Origin: CAZMOK01 sp964567785
GTDB taxonomy: Bacteria > Bacteroidota > Bacteroidia > Bacteroidales > JAGOPY01
Direction of reading: 5' to 3'
Length of the DNA stretch: 31,330 nucleotides
Assembly (NCBI GenBank): GCA_964567785.1
Contig: CAZMOK010000031.1
Location: forward strand, 1-31,330
Shown here: positions 1-7,392 of the stretch, in pieces
Numbering within the stretch: position 1 is the first letter of the stretch
How the letters are laid out: each line of letters starts with the position of its first letter
The notes under the pieces: generated by a model
What the model saw: the letters and a program-made list of their open reading frames with translations, nothing else
What the model was told of the DNA's origin: nothing
Database searches by the model: none
Made by a program: the position numbers and the translations under genes

Positions 1-54
1 CCTACTACCTACTACCTACTACCTACTACCTACTACCTACTACCTACTACCTAC
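1..54. repeat. Heptanucleotide tandem repeat (CCTACTA)n
   Basis: The first 54 bases are about 7.7 perfect copies of the 7-bp unit CCTACTA (TAGTAGG on the minus strand). The array touches the stop codon of the TPR/LuxR gene, so it forms that gene's immediate 3' flank. It runs off the window edge, so its true length is unknown. A 7-bp unit is not CRISPR-like, and no hairpin is evident. Confidence 0.95.
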
Positions 55-2076
55 TTAAACAGACGCCAGGAAGCTATTCAGGTTGTCGTTGCGCGACAAA
101 TTGAGCTTTTTGCGGATACGGCTGCGGGTGACCTCGATACTTTTCATTGACCTGCCTGTGATGGCGGAGATCTCCTTGGTATTCAGGTTCATTCTAAGGA
201 ATGCACAGATCCGTTGCTCGTATGAAGAAAGATCCGGGTGTTTGGCATAGAGTCTTTTGTAGAAATCGGGGTGCACCTGGTTGAACTGGGCCTCGAATTC
301 CTTCCAGTTGCTCTGCGGGGATTCGATTTTCAGTTCACTGAGGACTTCATTGAGCTGTTCAACTGAATTACCCGGTTCATCCTGAATTTCCTGTAATTCC
401 TTGATGATCCGGCTTATCAGCTCATTCTTCTGGTTGAGGAACATCATCTTTGAGGCCAGTTCCCTTTTCTTTCCGTCCAGTTCATTCTCTATTTCCTTAA
501 GCTTTTGCAGATTCAGCATCTGCTGCTGTTTGTAAAGAAGTTTTGCATCCCTGTTTCTCCTCATCAGCAGTAATATAATGGTCACGCTCAGCGCAATGGC
601 CACAACCAGGGCAATTGTGGCTATGGTCCTGTTCCTGAGCTTTTGCTCACGCAGGGATGCTTCATTGCGGAGCAGTGCGTTCTCCCTTTCCTTTTTCTCG
701 TAATTATATTGAGCTTCGATGCGGTTGATCTCTTTTTGCTGGTTGAAATGGTTGATGCTGTCGGAATGGCCCAGGTAGGCTTTGTGCCATTTAAGTGCTT
801 CTGAAGGGTTGCCCGATTTTTCGAAGGCCTCGCAGAGAACCAGGGATGCCTCTTTGAGTGAAGGAACCATATGCATTTCGGAACCAAGTGAATAAGCACT
901 GCCGGCTAGACTGATCGCCTTGTCATAATCTTTCTTCTGAAGGTGGGTTTTTGCCAGCAGTAGCCTGATGTTGGTTAAAAGAGGCTTGTTGTTCATCCTC
1001 TCCGCACTGTCGGAGGCGATGGCAAGATGCCTTTCGGCCCTGCCGGGATCCTCTTCCATGAAATAGTATTTTCCGAGAAGATAATTGCATTCTGCCACAA
1101 AAGGCCTGGTCCCGATCTCATTGGCCACCGTCCGGATCTTTTGGCAATATTCGTAAGCTTTGCTGTTTTCACCCATTTCAAGGTACAGGTCGGCGAGATT
1201 GTAATACCTGACAACGAGCTGTGACTTGTGCTGCTTGCTTTCTTCGATCTCAGTCGACTTTTGCATATAGGACAGGGCCTTATCATACTCATCCACCATT
1301 TTCATTACAACACCGATATTCAGCAGCGCTATGGATACAGCCCTGTCCATTCCTGTTTTTTCGTAATAATCAAGGGCTTCCTCGAAAAGGGTAATGCCTT
1401 CTTCCAGCATGCCCTGCTCGCAGAGGAGTATTCCCCGGTTGATCTTAACATCAGATATCAGGGTGCTGTCGTTGAATTCTGTTGCCAGTGCAAGTGCATG
1501 AATATAGCTGGAATCCGCAGCATTGAAATTGCCGAGCCTTCTGTAGTTAAGGCCGCTCGCCTGCAGGGCATCGAACATGCCCTGTTCATTCCCTGTATTG
1601 TGATAATGATCATACGATTCGTTGAACAGCTTTTTCGCTTTGCGGTATTCATTACTTACATAATTTACGTATCCCAGGTCGAACAACGCCCGTGCAACAA
1701 AATTTTCAAGGCCTGCGGATCGGGCCATTTCAAGGGATCTCTTGTAATAATATTCTGAACGGCCGTACTGGTCGTCATAGTAATAAATATTGCCTGTATA
1801 ATTAAGCGCCCTGATGATGGTTTCGAGGTATGCCAGCTCAAGGCCTGTCAGGTCATCATTTATATTGATTTCATTAAGGATCGGGTTGTTATGGATAAGC
1901 CGGTAATAGCAAATAGCGGAATCGGGTTCGGAATGGTGAAGATCCCTGGCCTTCGACATCAATTTGTTGACCCTTGCAGTATCATCAGGAGTGACCTGTT
2001 GCGATATCGCATCATTGATGTAAAATGCTGATACATGCAGAAAAGTGAAGGCTGCTATGACCAGGCGAGTTGGCAT
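55..2076 (-). CDS. TPR-repeat membrane protein with C-terminal LuxR-type HTH
   Basis: This 673-residue protein starts at an ATG and has an N-terminal signal sequence (about residues 1-26). A long stretch of tetratricopeptide repeats follows (about 90-460), with recurring A-x-S/N-Y and G-x-x-Y-x-x-x-x-D patterns. One membrane segment lies near 484-505, then a charged coiled coil (about 510-585), and a helix-turn-helix of LuxR/GerE type occupies the last 59 residues (LSSYEQRIC, NTKEISAITG, KSIEVTRSRIRKKL). This layout is common in Bacteroidota: a periplasmic TPR sensor joined through the membrane to a cytoplasmic DNA-binding domain. The family reading is firm. The ligand and target genes are unknown. 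The gene stands alone, with the heptamer repeat directly after its TAA stop. Confidence 0.88.
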   Translation of the reverse strand: MPTRLVIAAFTFLHVSAFYINDAISQQVTPDDTARVNKLMSKARDLHHSEPDSAICYYRLIHNNPILNEININDDLTGLELAYLETIIRALNYTGNIYYYDDQYGRSEYYYKRSLEMARSAGLENFVARALFDLGYVNYVSNEYRKAKKLFNESYDHYHNTGNEQGMFDALQASGLNYRRLGNFNAADSSYIHALALATEFNDSTLISDVKINRGILLCEQGMLEEGITLFEEALDYYEKTGMDRAVSIALLNIGVVMKMVDEYDKALSYMQKSTEIEESKQHKSQLVVRYYNLADLYLEMGENSKAYEYCQKIRTVANEIGTRPFVAECNYLLGKYYFMEEDPGRAERHLAIASDSAERMNNKPLLTNIRLLLAKTHLQKKDYDKAISLAGSAYSLGSEMHMVPSLKEASLVLCEAFEKSGNPSEALKWHKAYLGHSDSINHFNQQKEINRIEAQYNYEKKERENALLRNEASLREQKLRNRTIATIALVVAIALSVTIILLLMRRNRDAKLLYKQQQMLNLQKLKEIENELDGKKRELASKMMFLNQKNELISRIIKELQEIQDEPGNSVEQLNEVLSELKIESPQSNWKEFEAQFNQVHPDFYKRLYAKHPDLSSYEQRICAFLRMNLNTKEISAITGRSMKSIEVTRSRIRKKLNLSRNDNLNSFLASV

Positions 2077-2595
2077 TTCTCACAATTTTGAATCAATTGG
2101 TCCTAATAACGGAATAAATATAGGGAAAATGTTTTAATGGGAGCACGGGAGCACGGGAGCGCGGGAGCNNNNNNNNNNNNNNNNNNNNNNNNNNNNNNNN
2201 NNNNNNNNNNNNNNNNNNNNNNNNNNNNNNNNNNNNNNNNNNNNNNNNNNNNNNNNNNNNNNNNNNNNATAAATATAGGGAAAATGTTTTAATGGGAGCA
2301 CGGGAGCACGGGAGCGCGGGAGCACGGAGTAAAAACAGGAGGTTAAGAAAATAAGAGGCTAAGAAGATAAGATGACGGGAAGACGGGGAGATGGGAGGAG
2401 GCAGCAATTATCAATTATTGATTATCGATGAAAGTGCAGAGGCTCAGGACCGCAGAAATTCAAAATATAGAATTTAAAACCCCGTAACCCGGAACACGTA
2501 ACCCGCAACCCTAACACTATCAGCACCTTCCGGGATACAGTGGTTGTGTTACCGGCCCGCGGGGCGGGAGGTTTGACGGGAATGGCAGGCAAACA
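2077..2595. other. Intergenic region with assembly gap and GA-rich repeat
   Basis: There is no convincing gene here. The 55 bases 2114-2168 are repeated exactly at 2269-2323, on either side of 100 Ns. That suggests two contig ends joined with an unmerged overlap. The duplicated part carries a low-complexity run of GGGAGCAC/GGGAGCGC units that recurs near 6094 and 7495. From 2330 to 2400 the plus strand is purine-rich, and 2480-2510 holds short CCCGTAACCC/CACGTAACCC repeats. A CCCGC-GGG-GCGGG hairpin near 2560 lacks a T-run, so I do not call it a terminator. Confidence 0.7.
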
Positions 2596-2874
2596 CTAGT
2601 AACGCTGCCTGCCCCTGTTATCATCACGGGGTGAGGGCGGATTGGCCTTTTTTACAACAATATTCCGTCCTTCAAAGTCAGCTTCGTTCAATTTTTCGAT
2701 GGCCTCAAGGGCTTCGTCATCGTTTGGCATTTCAACAAAACCGAAACCTTTCGACCTTCCTGTTTCTCTGTCGAAAATGATCTTGGCTGATTCAACCTCG
2801 CCAAAACCTTCGAACAATTCTTTAAGACTGTCTTCCTGAGTCTGGTACGACAACCTGGCAATAAAAATTTTCAT
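2596..2874 (-). CDS. RRM-domain RNA-binding protein
   Basis: This 92-residue protein is almost entirely one RNA recognition motif. RNP2 is seen as KIFIARLSY at the N-terminus, and RNP1 as KGFGFVEM near residues 42-50. A short basic and polar tail (SPRDDNRGRQRY) follows. Small single-RRM proteins of this kind occur in Bacteroidota and cyanobacteria, where they bind RNA and are often linked to cold or stress responses; that role is inferred here, not shown. It is monocistronic. A TATATTTG -7 box about 94 bases before the start codon implies a leader near 90 nt, long for this phylum and possibly a regulated 5' UTR. Confidence 0.93.
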   Translation of the reverse strand: MKIFIARLSYQTQEDSLKELFEGFGEVESAKIIFDRETGRSKGFGFVEMPNDDEALEAIEKLNEADFEGRNIVVKKANPPSPRDDNRGRQRY

Positions 2875-2967
2875 CTAAAAAATATTACGTGGCCATTCCG
2901 GGATCTTTCAGGAAAACACTTATTTGTTTCTTTTGGGATCCTGGTCCGGCCAAAACTTAAACATGAG

Positions 2968-2975
2968 CAAATATA
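2968..2975 (-). promoter_or_regulatory. Candidate -7 box for the RRM gene
   Basis: Read on the minus strand, the site is TATATTTG, an exact TAnnTTTG match. An ATTG lies 21 bases upstream as a weak -33 element. It would place the transcript start about 88 bases before the RRM start codon. Confidence 0.45.
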
Positions 2976-3030
2976 TTGAATATTGAAAGTGAAAGTCAAT
3001 ATTCAGAAATATTTAACAGTGGATTTTTTT

Positions 3031-3094
3031 AAACATGGCAAGACATGGTTAGATATGGCTGGACGTAGCAAGATATGGTTAAACATGGTTAGAG
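3031..3094. repeat. Six tandem degenerate decamers
   Basis: Six consecutive 10-bp units, close to AGAYATGGTT (AAACATGGCA, AGACATGGTT, AGATATGGCT and so on), run between the peroxiredoxin terminator and the RRM promoter. The period is near one helical turn. No function is evident. Confidence 0.75.
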
Positions 3095-3118
3095 ATTAAT
3101 ATTATGAGAGATTGGAAT

Positions 3119-3150
3119 AAAAAAAGATCCGGCCAGAAACTGACCGGATC
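3119..3150 (-). terminator. Rho-independent terminator of the fur-bfr-prx operon
   Basis: On the minus strand the arms TGACCGGATC and GATCCGGCCA form a 10-bp stem with one mismatch around a GAAAC/GTTTC loop, followed directly by a run of seven T. It lies about 33 bases past the peroxiredoxin stop codon. Confidence 0.85.
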
Positions 3151-3182
3151 ACATATGTTGAAGTATGTTTCGCTCTTAATAC

Positions 3183-3905
3183 TTATTTCTTCTTAAGGAC
3201 AGCATTCATCACCTTATTCTTGTCGAGGGGTTTGGTGCAGAAGAACCAGTCGTAGCACTTCATGTCTTCCTTGCTTTCCATCCTCTCTTTTGCAGTTCCA
3301 CAAGAACCGGCAGTCGGTACGATCACATCATCGCCGGGCTGCCAGTCGGCAGGGGTTGCCACTGCAAACTCATCGGCTGTTTTCAGCCCGATAAGTGCAC
3401 GATAGATCTCTTCGAAATTACGTCCCAGGCTGAGCGGGTAATAGAGGATCGTTCTCACGATGCCTTTCGGGTCGATGAAGAATACGGCGCGCACCGCCTT
3501 GGTGTTGTCCTCGCCAGGCATCATCATACCATATTTCCTGGCAACTTCCATAGTGATGTCCTCAATAAGGGGGAATGTGACCTCAATGTCCTTCATGCCC
3601 TTGTACTCGATCTTTTCCTTGATAGTACGGAGCCAGGCAATATGACTGTAAAGACCGTCCACTGAAAGCCCTACGAGCTTGCAGTTTGCTTCCTCGAACT
3701 TTTCTTCCATATTGGCAAAGGTCATGAACTCGGAGGTACATACCGGGGTAAAATCTGCCGGGTGGCTGAAAAGGATCACCCACTGGCCGGAATAATCGTC
3801 AGGGAAGTTAATATCGCCCTGGGTTGTGACTGCCTTGAACTTTGGTGCCGGATCGCCGATCCTGGGCATGGCAAATACTTCTTGATTTTCTTTTACTTCT
3901 TCCAT
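3183..3905 (-). CDS. Peroxiredoxin, Prx6/archaeal type
   Basis: This thiol peroxidase reduces hydrogen peroxide and organic peroxides. I chose the ATG at 3905 (240 residues, beginning MEEVKENQEV) because the longer reading frame overlaps the bacterioferritin gene by about 70 bases with an unrelated N-terminus. The peroxidatic cysteine is Cys56 in PADFTPVCTSEF. Three further cysteines follow near the C-terminus (Cys202, Cys217, Cys223). The CYDWFFC pair has the six-residue spacing known from archaeal Prx6 enzymes, where a second cysteine takes part in resolution. It is the last gene of an operon with the PerR-like regulator and bacterioferritin (25-bp gap), which fits peroxide removal alongside iron storage. 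A terminator follows. Confidence 0.93.
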   Translation of the reverse strand: MEEVKENQEVFAMPRIGDPAPKFKAVTTQGDINFPDDYSGQWVILFSHPADFTPVCTSEFMTFANMEEKFEEANCKLVGLSVDGLYSHIAWLRTIKEKIEYKGMKDIEVTFPLIEDITMEVARKYGMMMPGEDNTKAVRAVFFIDPKGIVRTILYYPLSLGRNFEEIYRALIGLKTADEFAVATPADWQPGDDVIVPTAGSCGTAKERMESKEDMKCYDWFFCTKPLDKNKVMNAVLKKK

Positions 3906-3930
3906 TGGTTTTTTAATTTTTAAGAATTTA

Positions 3931-4428
3931 TTACTCAGTTGTGGAATTTCCGGAAATATTCTTGCTTCTTTCGATTGATTGAAGAGCAAGATAGTTCTCA
4001 CCGAACTTTTTCAGGTTCTCAATTTCATCATCATACTGGTCAAAGTGACGTTCCTCATCCTCTACCAGTGCCTCAAACAGCTTTTTGGAAACCGAGTCGG
4101 CATTCTGTGCACATTCATTGGCCCATTTGTTGTAATCCTCAGTAGATGACTCTTCCATCCCGGCCGCAAGCGTAAGCATATCTTTCACTTCATGTATCTT
4201 CTTAACGTCTTCCGAAGGTTTCAGCTCCACATCCCCACCCAGGAAAAGGATACGCTCGGCGATCATTTCGATGTGGTTCATTTCATCAATGGCTGTTTTC
4301 TTGAAAAGACTGGCCAGCAGATCATAGCCCTGATCGTCGCAGTGAAAATGGAAATACATGTACTGATGAACGGCAACGAGTTCGTCTGCGACAGCTTTGT
4401 TCAACAATTCAATACTCTTCTCTTTCAT
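3931..4428 (-). CDS. bfr: Bacterioferritin-like ferritin
   Basis: This 165-residue four-helix ferritin is close to the usual bacterioferritin length. Diiron ligands can be placed at Glu16, Glu49 and His52 (IDEMNH), with a second E-x-x-H group in VEDEERHFDQ. Met50, next to Glu49, matches the haem-ligand methionine of bacterioferritins. The stretch ERILFLGG is also typical of the family. Such proteins oxidise Fe(II) and store ferric iron in a 24-subunit shell, limiting Fenton chemistry. It lies 21 bp after the PerR-like gene and 25 bp before the peroxiredoxin gene. The roughly 25-residue tail after the fourth helix has no recognised motif. Haem binding and 24-mer assembly are inferred from family features. 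Confidence 0.9.
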   Translation of the reverse strand: MKEKSIELLNKAVADELVAVHQYMYFHFHCDDQGYDLLASLFKKTAIDEMNHIEMIAERILFLGGDVELKPSEDVKKIHEVKDMLTLAAGMEESSTEDYNKWANECAQNADSVSKKLFEALVEDEERHFDQYDDEIENLKKFGENYLALQSIERSKNISGNSTTE

Positions 4429-4449
4429 TGTGTTATGGTTTTGGTTTAT

Positions 4450-4863
4450 TTATTTGAATTTACCTATTATCTGCAGTTTAATATCCTCAATGCTGAATCC
4501 CGGGATATCCTTCTTTTCAAAATAATCTTCCAGCAGTTCATTCAGTTCAGCATCAAAATAATCCTCGATCCTTTCCGATTCAGCACAATACAAATGATGG
4601 TGCTTATCAAGGATGGGATCATACCTCATTATGTCACGGGCTGTTTTTACCCTGCTCACAATTCCCTTTTCGGTAAAAGTTTCAAGAGTTTTATAAACTG
4701 TCCCTGAAGAAATATAGGGGTAGTTTCTCTGAACGAAGGCAATGATCTTGTCAGTTGAAGGGTGATCCTTGAGCTCTCCGAAGGCCTCCAGCACGGCAAT
4801 ACGCTGAGGTGTGATTTTCAACCCCTTGGAGGTTAATATGTCCCTGCATTTATCCTGATCCAT
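4450..4863 (-). CDS. Fur-family regulator, PerR-like, lacking structural zinc cysteines
   Basis: This 137-residue metalloregulator has the Fur winged-helix signature (GLKITPQR, GTVYKTLETF) and dimerisation domain. Residues equivalent to the PerR regulatory metal site are present: His34, Asp82, His88, His90 and Asp101, with aspartate at the PerR-diagnostic position. The usual structural zinc site is missing. Only one cysteine (Cys93, in HHLYCAES) remains of the first CxxC, and the C-terminal CxxC is absent because the protein ends IIGKFK. It leads an operon with bacterioferritin and peroxiredoxin, the expected targets of a peroxide sensor. A degenerate Fur-box-like sequence lies between its promoter and start codon, suggesting autoregulation. 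PerR rather than Fur function is my inference. Confidence 0.9.
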   Translation of the reverse strand: MDQDKCRDILTSKGLKITPQRIAVLEAFGELKDHPSTDKIIAFVQRNYPYISSGTVYKTLETFTEKGIVSRVKTARDIMRYDPILDKHHHLYCAESERIEDYFDAELNELLEDYFEKKDIPGFSIEDIKLQIIGKFK

Positions 4864-4882
4864 GTTATATGCTTAGCGATGT

Positions 4883-4918
4883 GATAATAATTCTCAATAA
4901 AGAACTATTGCAAATTTA
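4883..4918 (-). promoter_or_regulatory. Promoter and Fur/PerR-box-like site of the perR-like operon
   Basis: On the minus strand TAAATTTG (4911-4918) exactly matches the Bacteroidota -7 element. Between it and the start codon, GATAATAATTCTCAATAAA (4883-4901, plus strand) matches 13 of 19 positions of the classical Fur box by hand alignment. A site there could block transcription. No clear -33 element is visible. Confidence 0.45.
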
Positions 4919-4985
4919 TAAACTTTCCTGAAGATCACAGCAGGAAAAAGGCAGTATTAAGAAAATTTAACAAAGCAAATATCGA

Positions 4986-5531
4986 TTAAAGGTGGAATTG
5001 GTTGATGTCGCGGCAGCCTGAGAGGTTTTCGTCCAGTTCTACCAGGGTGAGTTTATCTACTTTACGGATACAGTCGATGCCGAGTTTTTGTGCTTCCATC
5101 ATGGCCTGGTTAAAGGTTTCTTCATCAAGTTTAAGGCGCTCAGGATTGAGTGGATCATATTCACCAATGGAAAAGTGACCGATTCCGATGTGAGGGATGT
5201 ATTTGATATCTTTTCTTTCATATGGGCCTAGGATGCCCGAGTAAAGTTCATCGTGAAGCCCAATAACGTTGGTATTCCCGTATTCGAGCGTGAGAAAGAG
5301 AAAGTGGTCCCAGGATTTCTCGAGCCTTGAGATACGGATCTTGAAAGGATCCCAGCCCTCCAGCACAGTTTCAATATGGCGGGTGATTTTTTCCAGGCCG
5401 ATGGATCCCGGGACCGGAAAGATAAGGGTCAGGTGGTCTTGTATAAGATCCCACCAGGGGTCGTATTTCTTCCTGAACGTCAGTATCCCCTCCTTTTCCA
5501 GCTCTGTATAAAAGATCAGTGCGTACAGCAT
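4986..5531 (-). CDS. 2'-5' RNA ligase-like 2H phosphoesterase family protein
   Basis: This 181-residue soluble protein has the layout of the 2H phosphoesterase (LigT-like) superfamily. The first catalytic motif is HLTL (in DHLTLIFPV, about residue 33). The second is seen as HIGI in YIPHIGIGHF near residue 114, where the usual Thr/Ser two places after His is Gly. These enzymes act on cyclic phosphates or 2'-5' linkages in RNA or nucleotides, but members with a changed second motif may differ in activity. It is separated from its neighbours and its substrate cannot be inferred from context. Confidence 0.7.
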   Translation of the reverse strand: MLYALIFYTELEKEGILTFRKKYDPWWDLIQDHLTLIFPVPGSIGLEKITRHIETVLEGWDPFKIRISRLEKSWDHFLFLTLEYGNTNVIGLHDELYSGILGPYERKDIKYIPHIGIGHFSIGEYDPLNPERLKLDEETFNQAMMEAQKLGIDCIRKVDKLTLVELDENLSGCRDINQFHL

Positions 5532-5658
5532 GGCTGACGATTGTGTTAATGCTAACTATTTTATCTTGTAAGTTACAAAATAATGAAGGCCGGATCAAGA
5601 AGAAATACGATTTAAGACGTAAGATGTAAGATTTAAGAATGGAGAATAACAATACAGC

Positions 5659-5982
5659 CTACAGGTTGATCATCTCGTTGAAGGTTGAGCGCCAGGTGTT
5701 GCAGAAACGGCGGGTGAAATGGCGCAGGCCGTTAAAGGCGTCTTTTGATGCAACAGCATCCTCTTCAAGGCCTTGCTTTATGGCAGATTGATAGGCATTG
5801 CTGTGGGATTTCACTTTCTTTTCAAATTTTGAAATATCCTTTAAGAGCAAGTCCCTGTCTTCATCAAGGTAAGAACATCGCATTGTTTTACCTGAGATCA
5901 CCTTGCTTTTGTTCCCCGATTTGCTTTTCAGTATATAATGAACATCAAGTTCATAAGTATCAGTATTCTGTAGATCAGACAT
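5659..5982 (-). CDS. Small hypothetical protein
   Basis: I do not recognise this 107-residue protein. I chose the ATG at 5982 over an in-frame GTG at 5991 because AAAGGTGG lies about six bases upstream, one of the few Shine-Dalgarno-like sites in the window. The protein is charged and lacks a signal peptide or membrane segment. The middle part (DEDRDLLLKDISKFEKKVKS) looks helical and possibly coiled-coil. The C-terminal part carries basic and aromatic residues (LRHFTRRFCNTWRST). A TATCTTTG -7 box at 6013-6020 gives a short leader, which supports the gene being real. It is likely cytoplasmic, function unknown. Confidence 0.65.
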   Translation of the reverse strand: MSDLQNTDTYELDVHYILKSKSGNKSKVISGKTMRCSYLDEDRDLLLKDISKFEKKVKSHSNAYQSAIKQGLEEDAVASKDAFNGLRHFTRRFCNTWRSTFNEMINL

Positions 5983-6012
5983 TTTTTCCACCTTTTTAAA
6001 CTATGTATACGA

Positions 6013-6020
6013 CAAAGATA
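6013..6020 (-). promoter_or_regulatory. -7 promoter box for the small gene at 5659-5982
   Basis: Minus-strand TATCTTTG is an exact TAnnTTTG match 30 bases before the ATG. The AT-rich DNA beyond it (6028-6090) repeats GTTAACAT/CTTAACAT several times, which could be a regulator site. Confidence 0.5.
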
Positions 6021-6093
6021 CAAAAAAAGTTAACATTAAATTAATATTGACTTAACATTTAGTTAATTTTCTGCTAATATTCAGTTAACATAT

Positions 6094-6315
6094 GGGGCGC
6101 GGAGCACGGGAGCACGGGAGCGCGGGAGTGTGGAGAAGAGGTCTAAGATTAGGACTGAGAGGCGGAGGGGCGGAGAAGCTGAAGGGATTTTTTATGTCAC
6201 TTTCGCAATATCGTACTTTGGCAATATGAATTAGGATTTGGATATTGGAATTTGTTTGGGATTTGGATATTGGAATTTGAGATTTATTTGGATTTTGGGT
6301 ATTGGGGTTTGGAAT
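6094..6315. repeat. Intergenic low-complexity composite, copy 1
   Basis: This gap holds three blocks in order: GGGAGCAC/GGGAGCGC units (6094-6130), a purine-rich stretch with CTAAGATTAGGACTGAGAGG (6130-6190), and an array of TTGGATATTGGAATTTG-like units (6231-6315) reaching the stop codon of the amidohydrolase gene. The same order recurs at 7495-7632. No gene or terminator is visible. Confidence 0.75.
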
Positions 6316-7392
6316 TTATTCTGAACTGCATTTCACTGACTGGAAGTAGACAGCGGTGCCCTGCCTCAACTCAGGGGTGACATTATCACGGAGAAAATCT
6401 ACATTATCAAACACTTTATTGATGCAATCAAGATTCGCCTCAACAGTGATCTCTTTCAGGCTTTCGGCTTTGCCATCAAACTGATTCAGATCTGCATACA
6501 GGTTCGCTGCTTCGCAGGTAAAGTCGAGATCAGCGAAGGAAACACCCCGAATTTCTTTATTTACAACTGTTTTGAATGAGATCGCTGCATTTGAGATATC
6601 ATACACAATACTCCAGACCGTACCGGGATGCTGTGCCACACTGTCAAGGACCACAAATGCATAATCGACCATATCGTACTCGCTCTCATCATAATCCTGT
6701 ACCATTGAAGCGGCCTCGGCAAACCTGCCCGATGAGTTGTTGGTCCAGCCGGTAAACTCCCTGTCAGTCCCCATGTCTTTGTTCGATTTAAAGTCAACAG
6801 AAGTTTCGTATGTACAGTTGGCAAGGACAGTATAGGGCAGGTTCTCACCGCGGTGTACAACCATTTTACCATCCAGGAATTCTATGGTGGCAACATCCCC
6901 CGACCTGTCGGCCACCAGGAAGTGTAATGGTGCCGTAGCTTTATCGGTTATCCTTATGAGTTTATTATTCGCGATCACCTCCCTCACAGAAGCGGCATTG
7001 TCAAGGTTATACTGCACCCACTGGAGCTCCATCAGTCCATGCCTGTCGTCATGAGGAGGATACTGAGCCTCCTGCAGCCACATCAGTTCGATGACCAGTC
7101 CGGCCTCGTTCATTCCACCATAAGGGAACTCCCTCCCACCCTGGTTAAAGGTCACACTGCCGTACCTGGAGACCCATTCAACAACCTCTTCACCGGGAAC
7201 AGGAAGTGAAGATTTGAGCTGGCCTCTTTTGTTGACATGCATATGACCATAACCCGCCGGAAAGTCAAAATTTCGCCCAAACACTACATGGCCTTTTGAA
7301 TCTTTCAGAACGAAAGTAGTGCAAGAGTTGCCCTGAAGGGGAAGCAGGATGATCAGTGAAACAGCAAACAGCAGGTTAGCCAGTGTTTTCAT
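6316..7392 (-). CDS. Secreted linear amide C-N hydrolase (choloylglycine hydrolase/penicillin acylase-like)
   Basis: With the start at ATG 7392 the protein has 358 residues. A signal peptide ends just before Cys24 (PLQGNS|CTTF), which would become the N-terminal nucleophile of an Ntn hydrolase. The CTTFVLKD and VFGRNFDF segments match the choloylglycine hydrolase/penicillin V acylase family, and PYGGMNEAGLVIE fits the conserved glycine-asparagine region. Such enzymes cleave linear amides: bile salts, penicillin V, N-acyl homoserine lactones or N-acyl amino acids. The substrate cannot be chosen from sequence. An environmental Bacteroidota origin makes bile salts less likely than acyl amides; that is inference. 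The longer frame from 7434 adds a non-signal N-terminus and is rejected. The gene is monocistronic, flanked by two copies of a low-complexity element. Confidence 0.85.
   Translation of the reverse strand: MKTLANLLFAVSLIILLPLQGNSCTTFVLKDSKGHVVFGRNFDFPAGYGHMHVNKRGQLKSSLPVPGEEVVEWVSRYGSVTFNQGGREFPYGGMNEAGLVIELMWLQEAQYPPHDDRHGLMELQWVQYNLDNAASVREVIANNKLIRITDKATAPLHFLVADRSGDVATIEFLDGKMVVHRGENLPYTVLANCTYETSVDFKSNKDMGTDREFTGWTNNSSGRFAEAASMVQDYDESEYDMVDYAFVVLDSVAQHPGTVWSIVYDISNAAISFKTVVNKEIRGVSFADLDFTCEAANLYADLNQFDGKAESLKEITVEANLDCINKVFDNVDFLRDNVTPELRQGTAVYFQSVKCSSE

Noticed and set aside
1..54. Possible CRISPR array at the left edge
   Set aside because: The unit is 7 bp with no spacers, so it is a simple tandem repeat.
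1228..1758. 176-codon plus-strand frame inside the TPR gene
   Set aside because: It is antisense to an uninterrupted TPR domain and has no supporting signals.
2545..2580. GC-rich hairpin as terminator of the RRM gene
   Set aside because: The stem is only 5 bp and no T-run follows on the minus strand.
3906..4001. Longer start for the peroxiredoxin
   Set aside because: The extra residues overlap the bacterioferritin gene and have no similarity to the family.
4192..4707. 171-codon plus-strand frame spanning the bacterioferritin and PerR-like genes
   Set aside because: It runs across two well-recognised minus-strand genes and is not protein-like.
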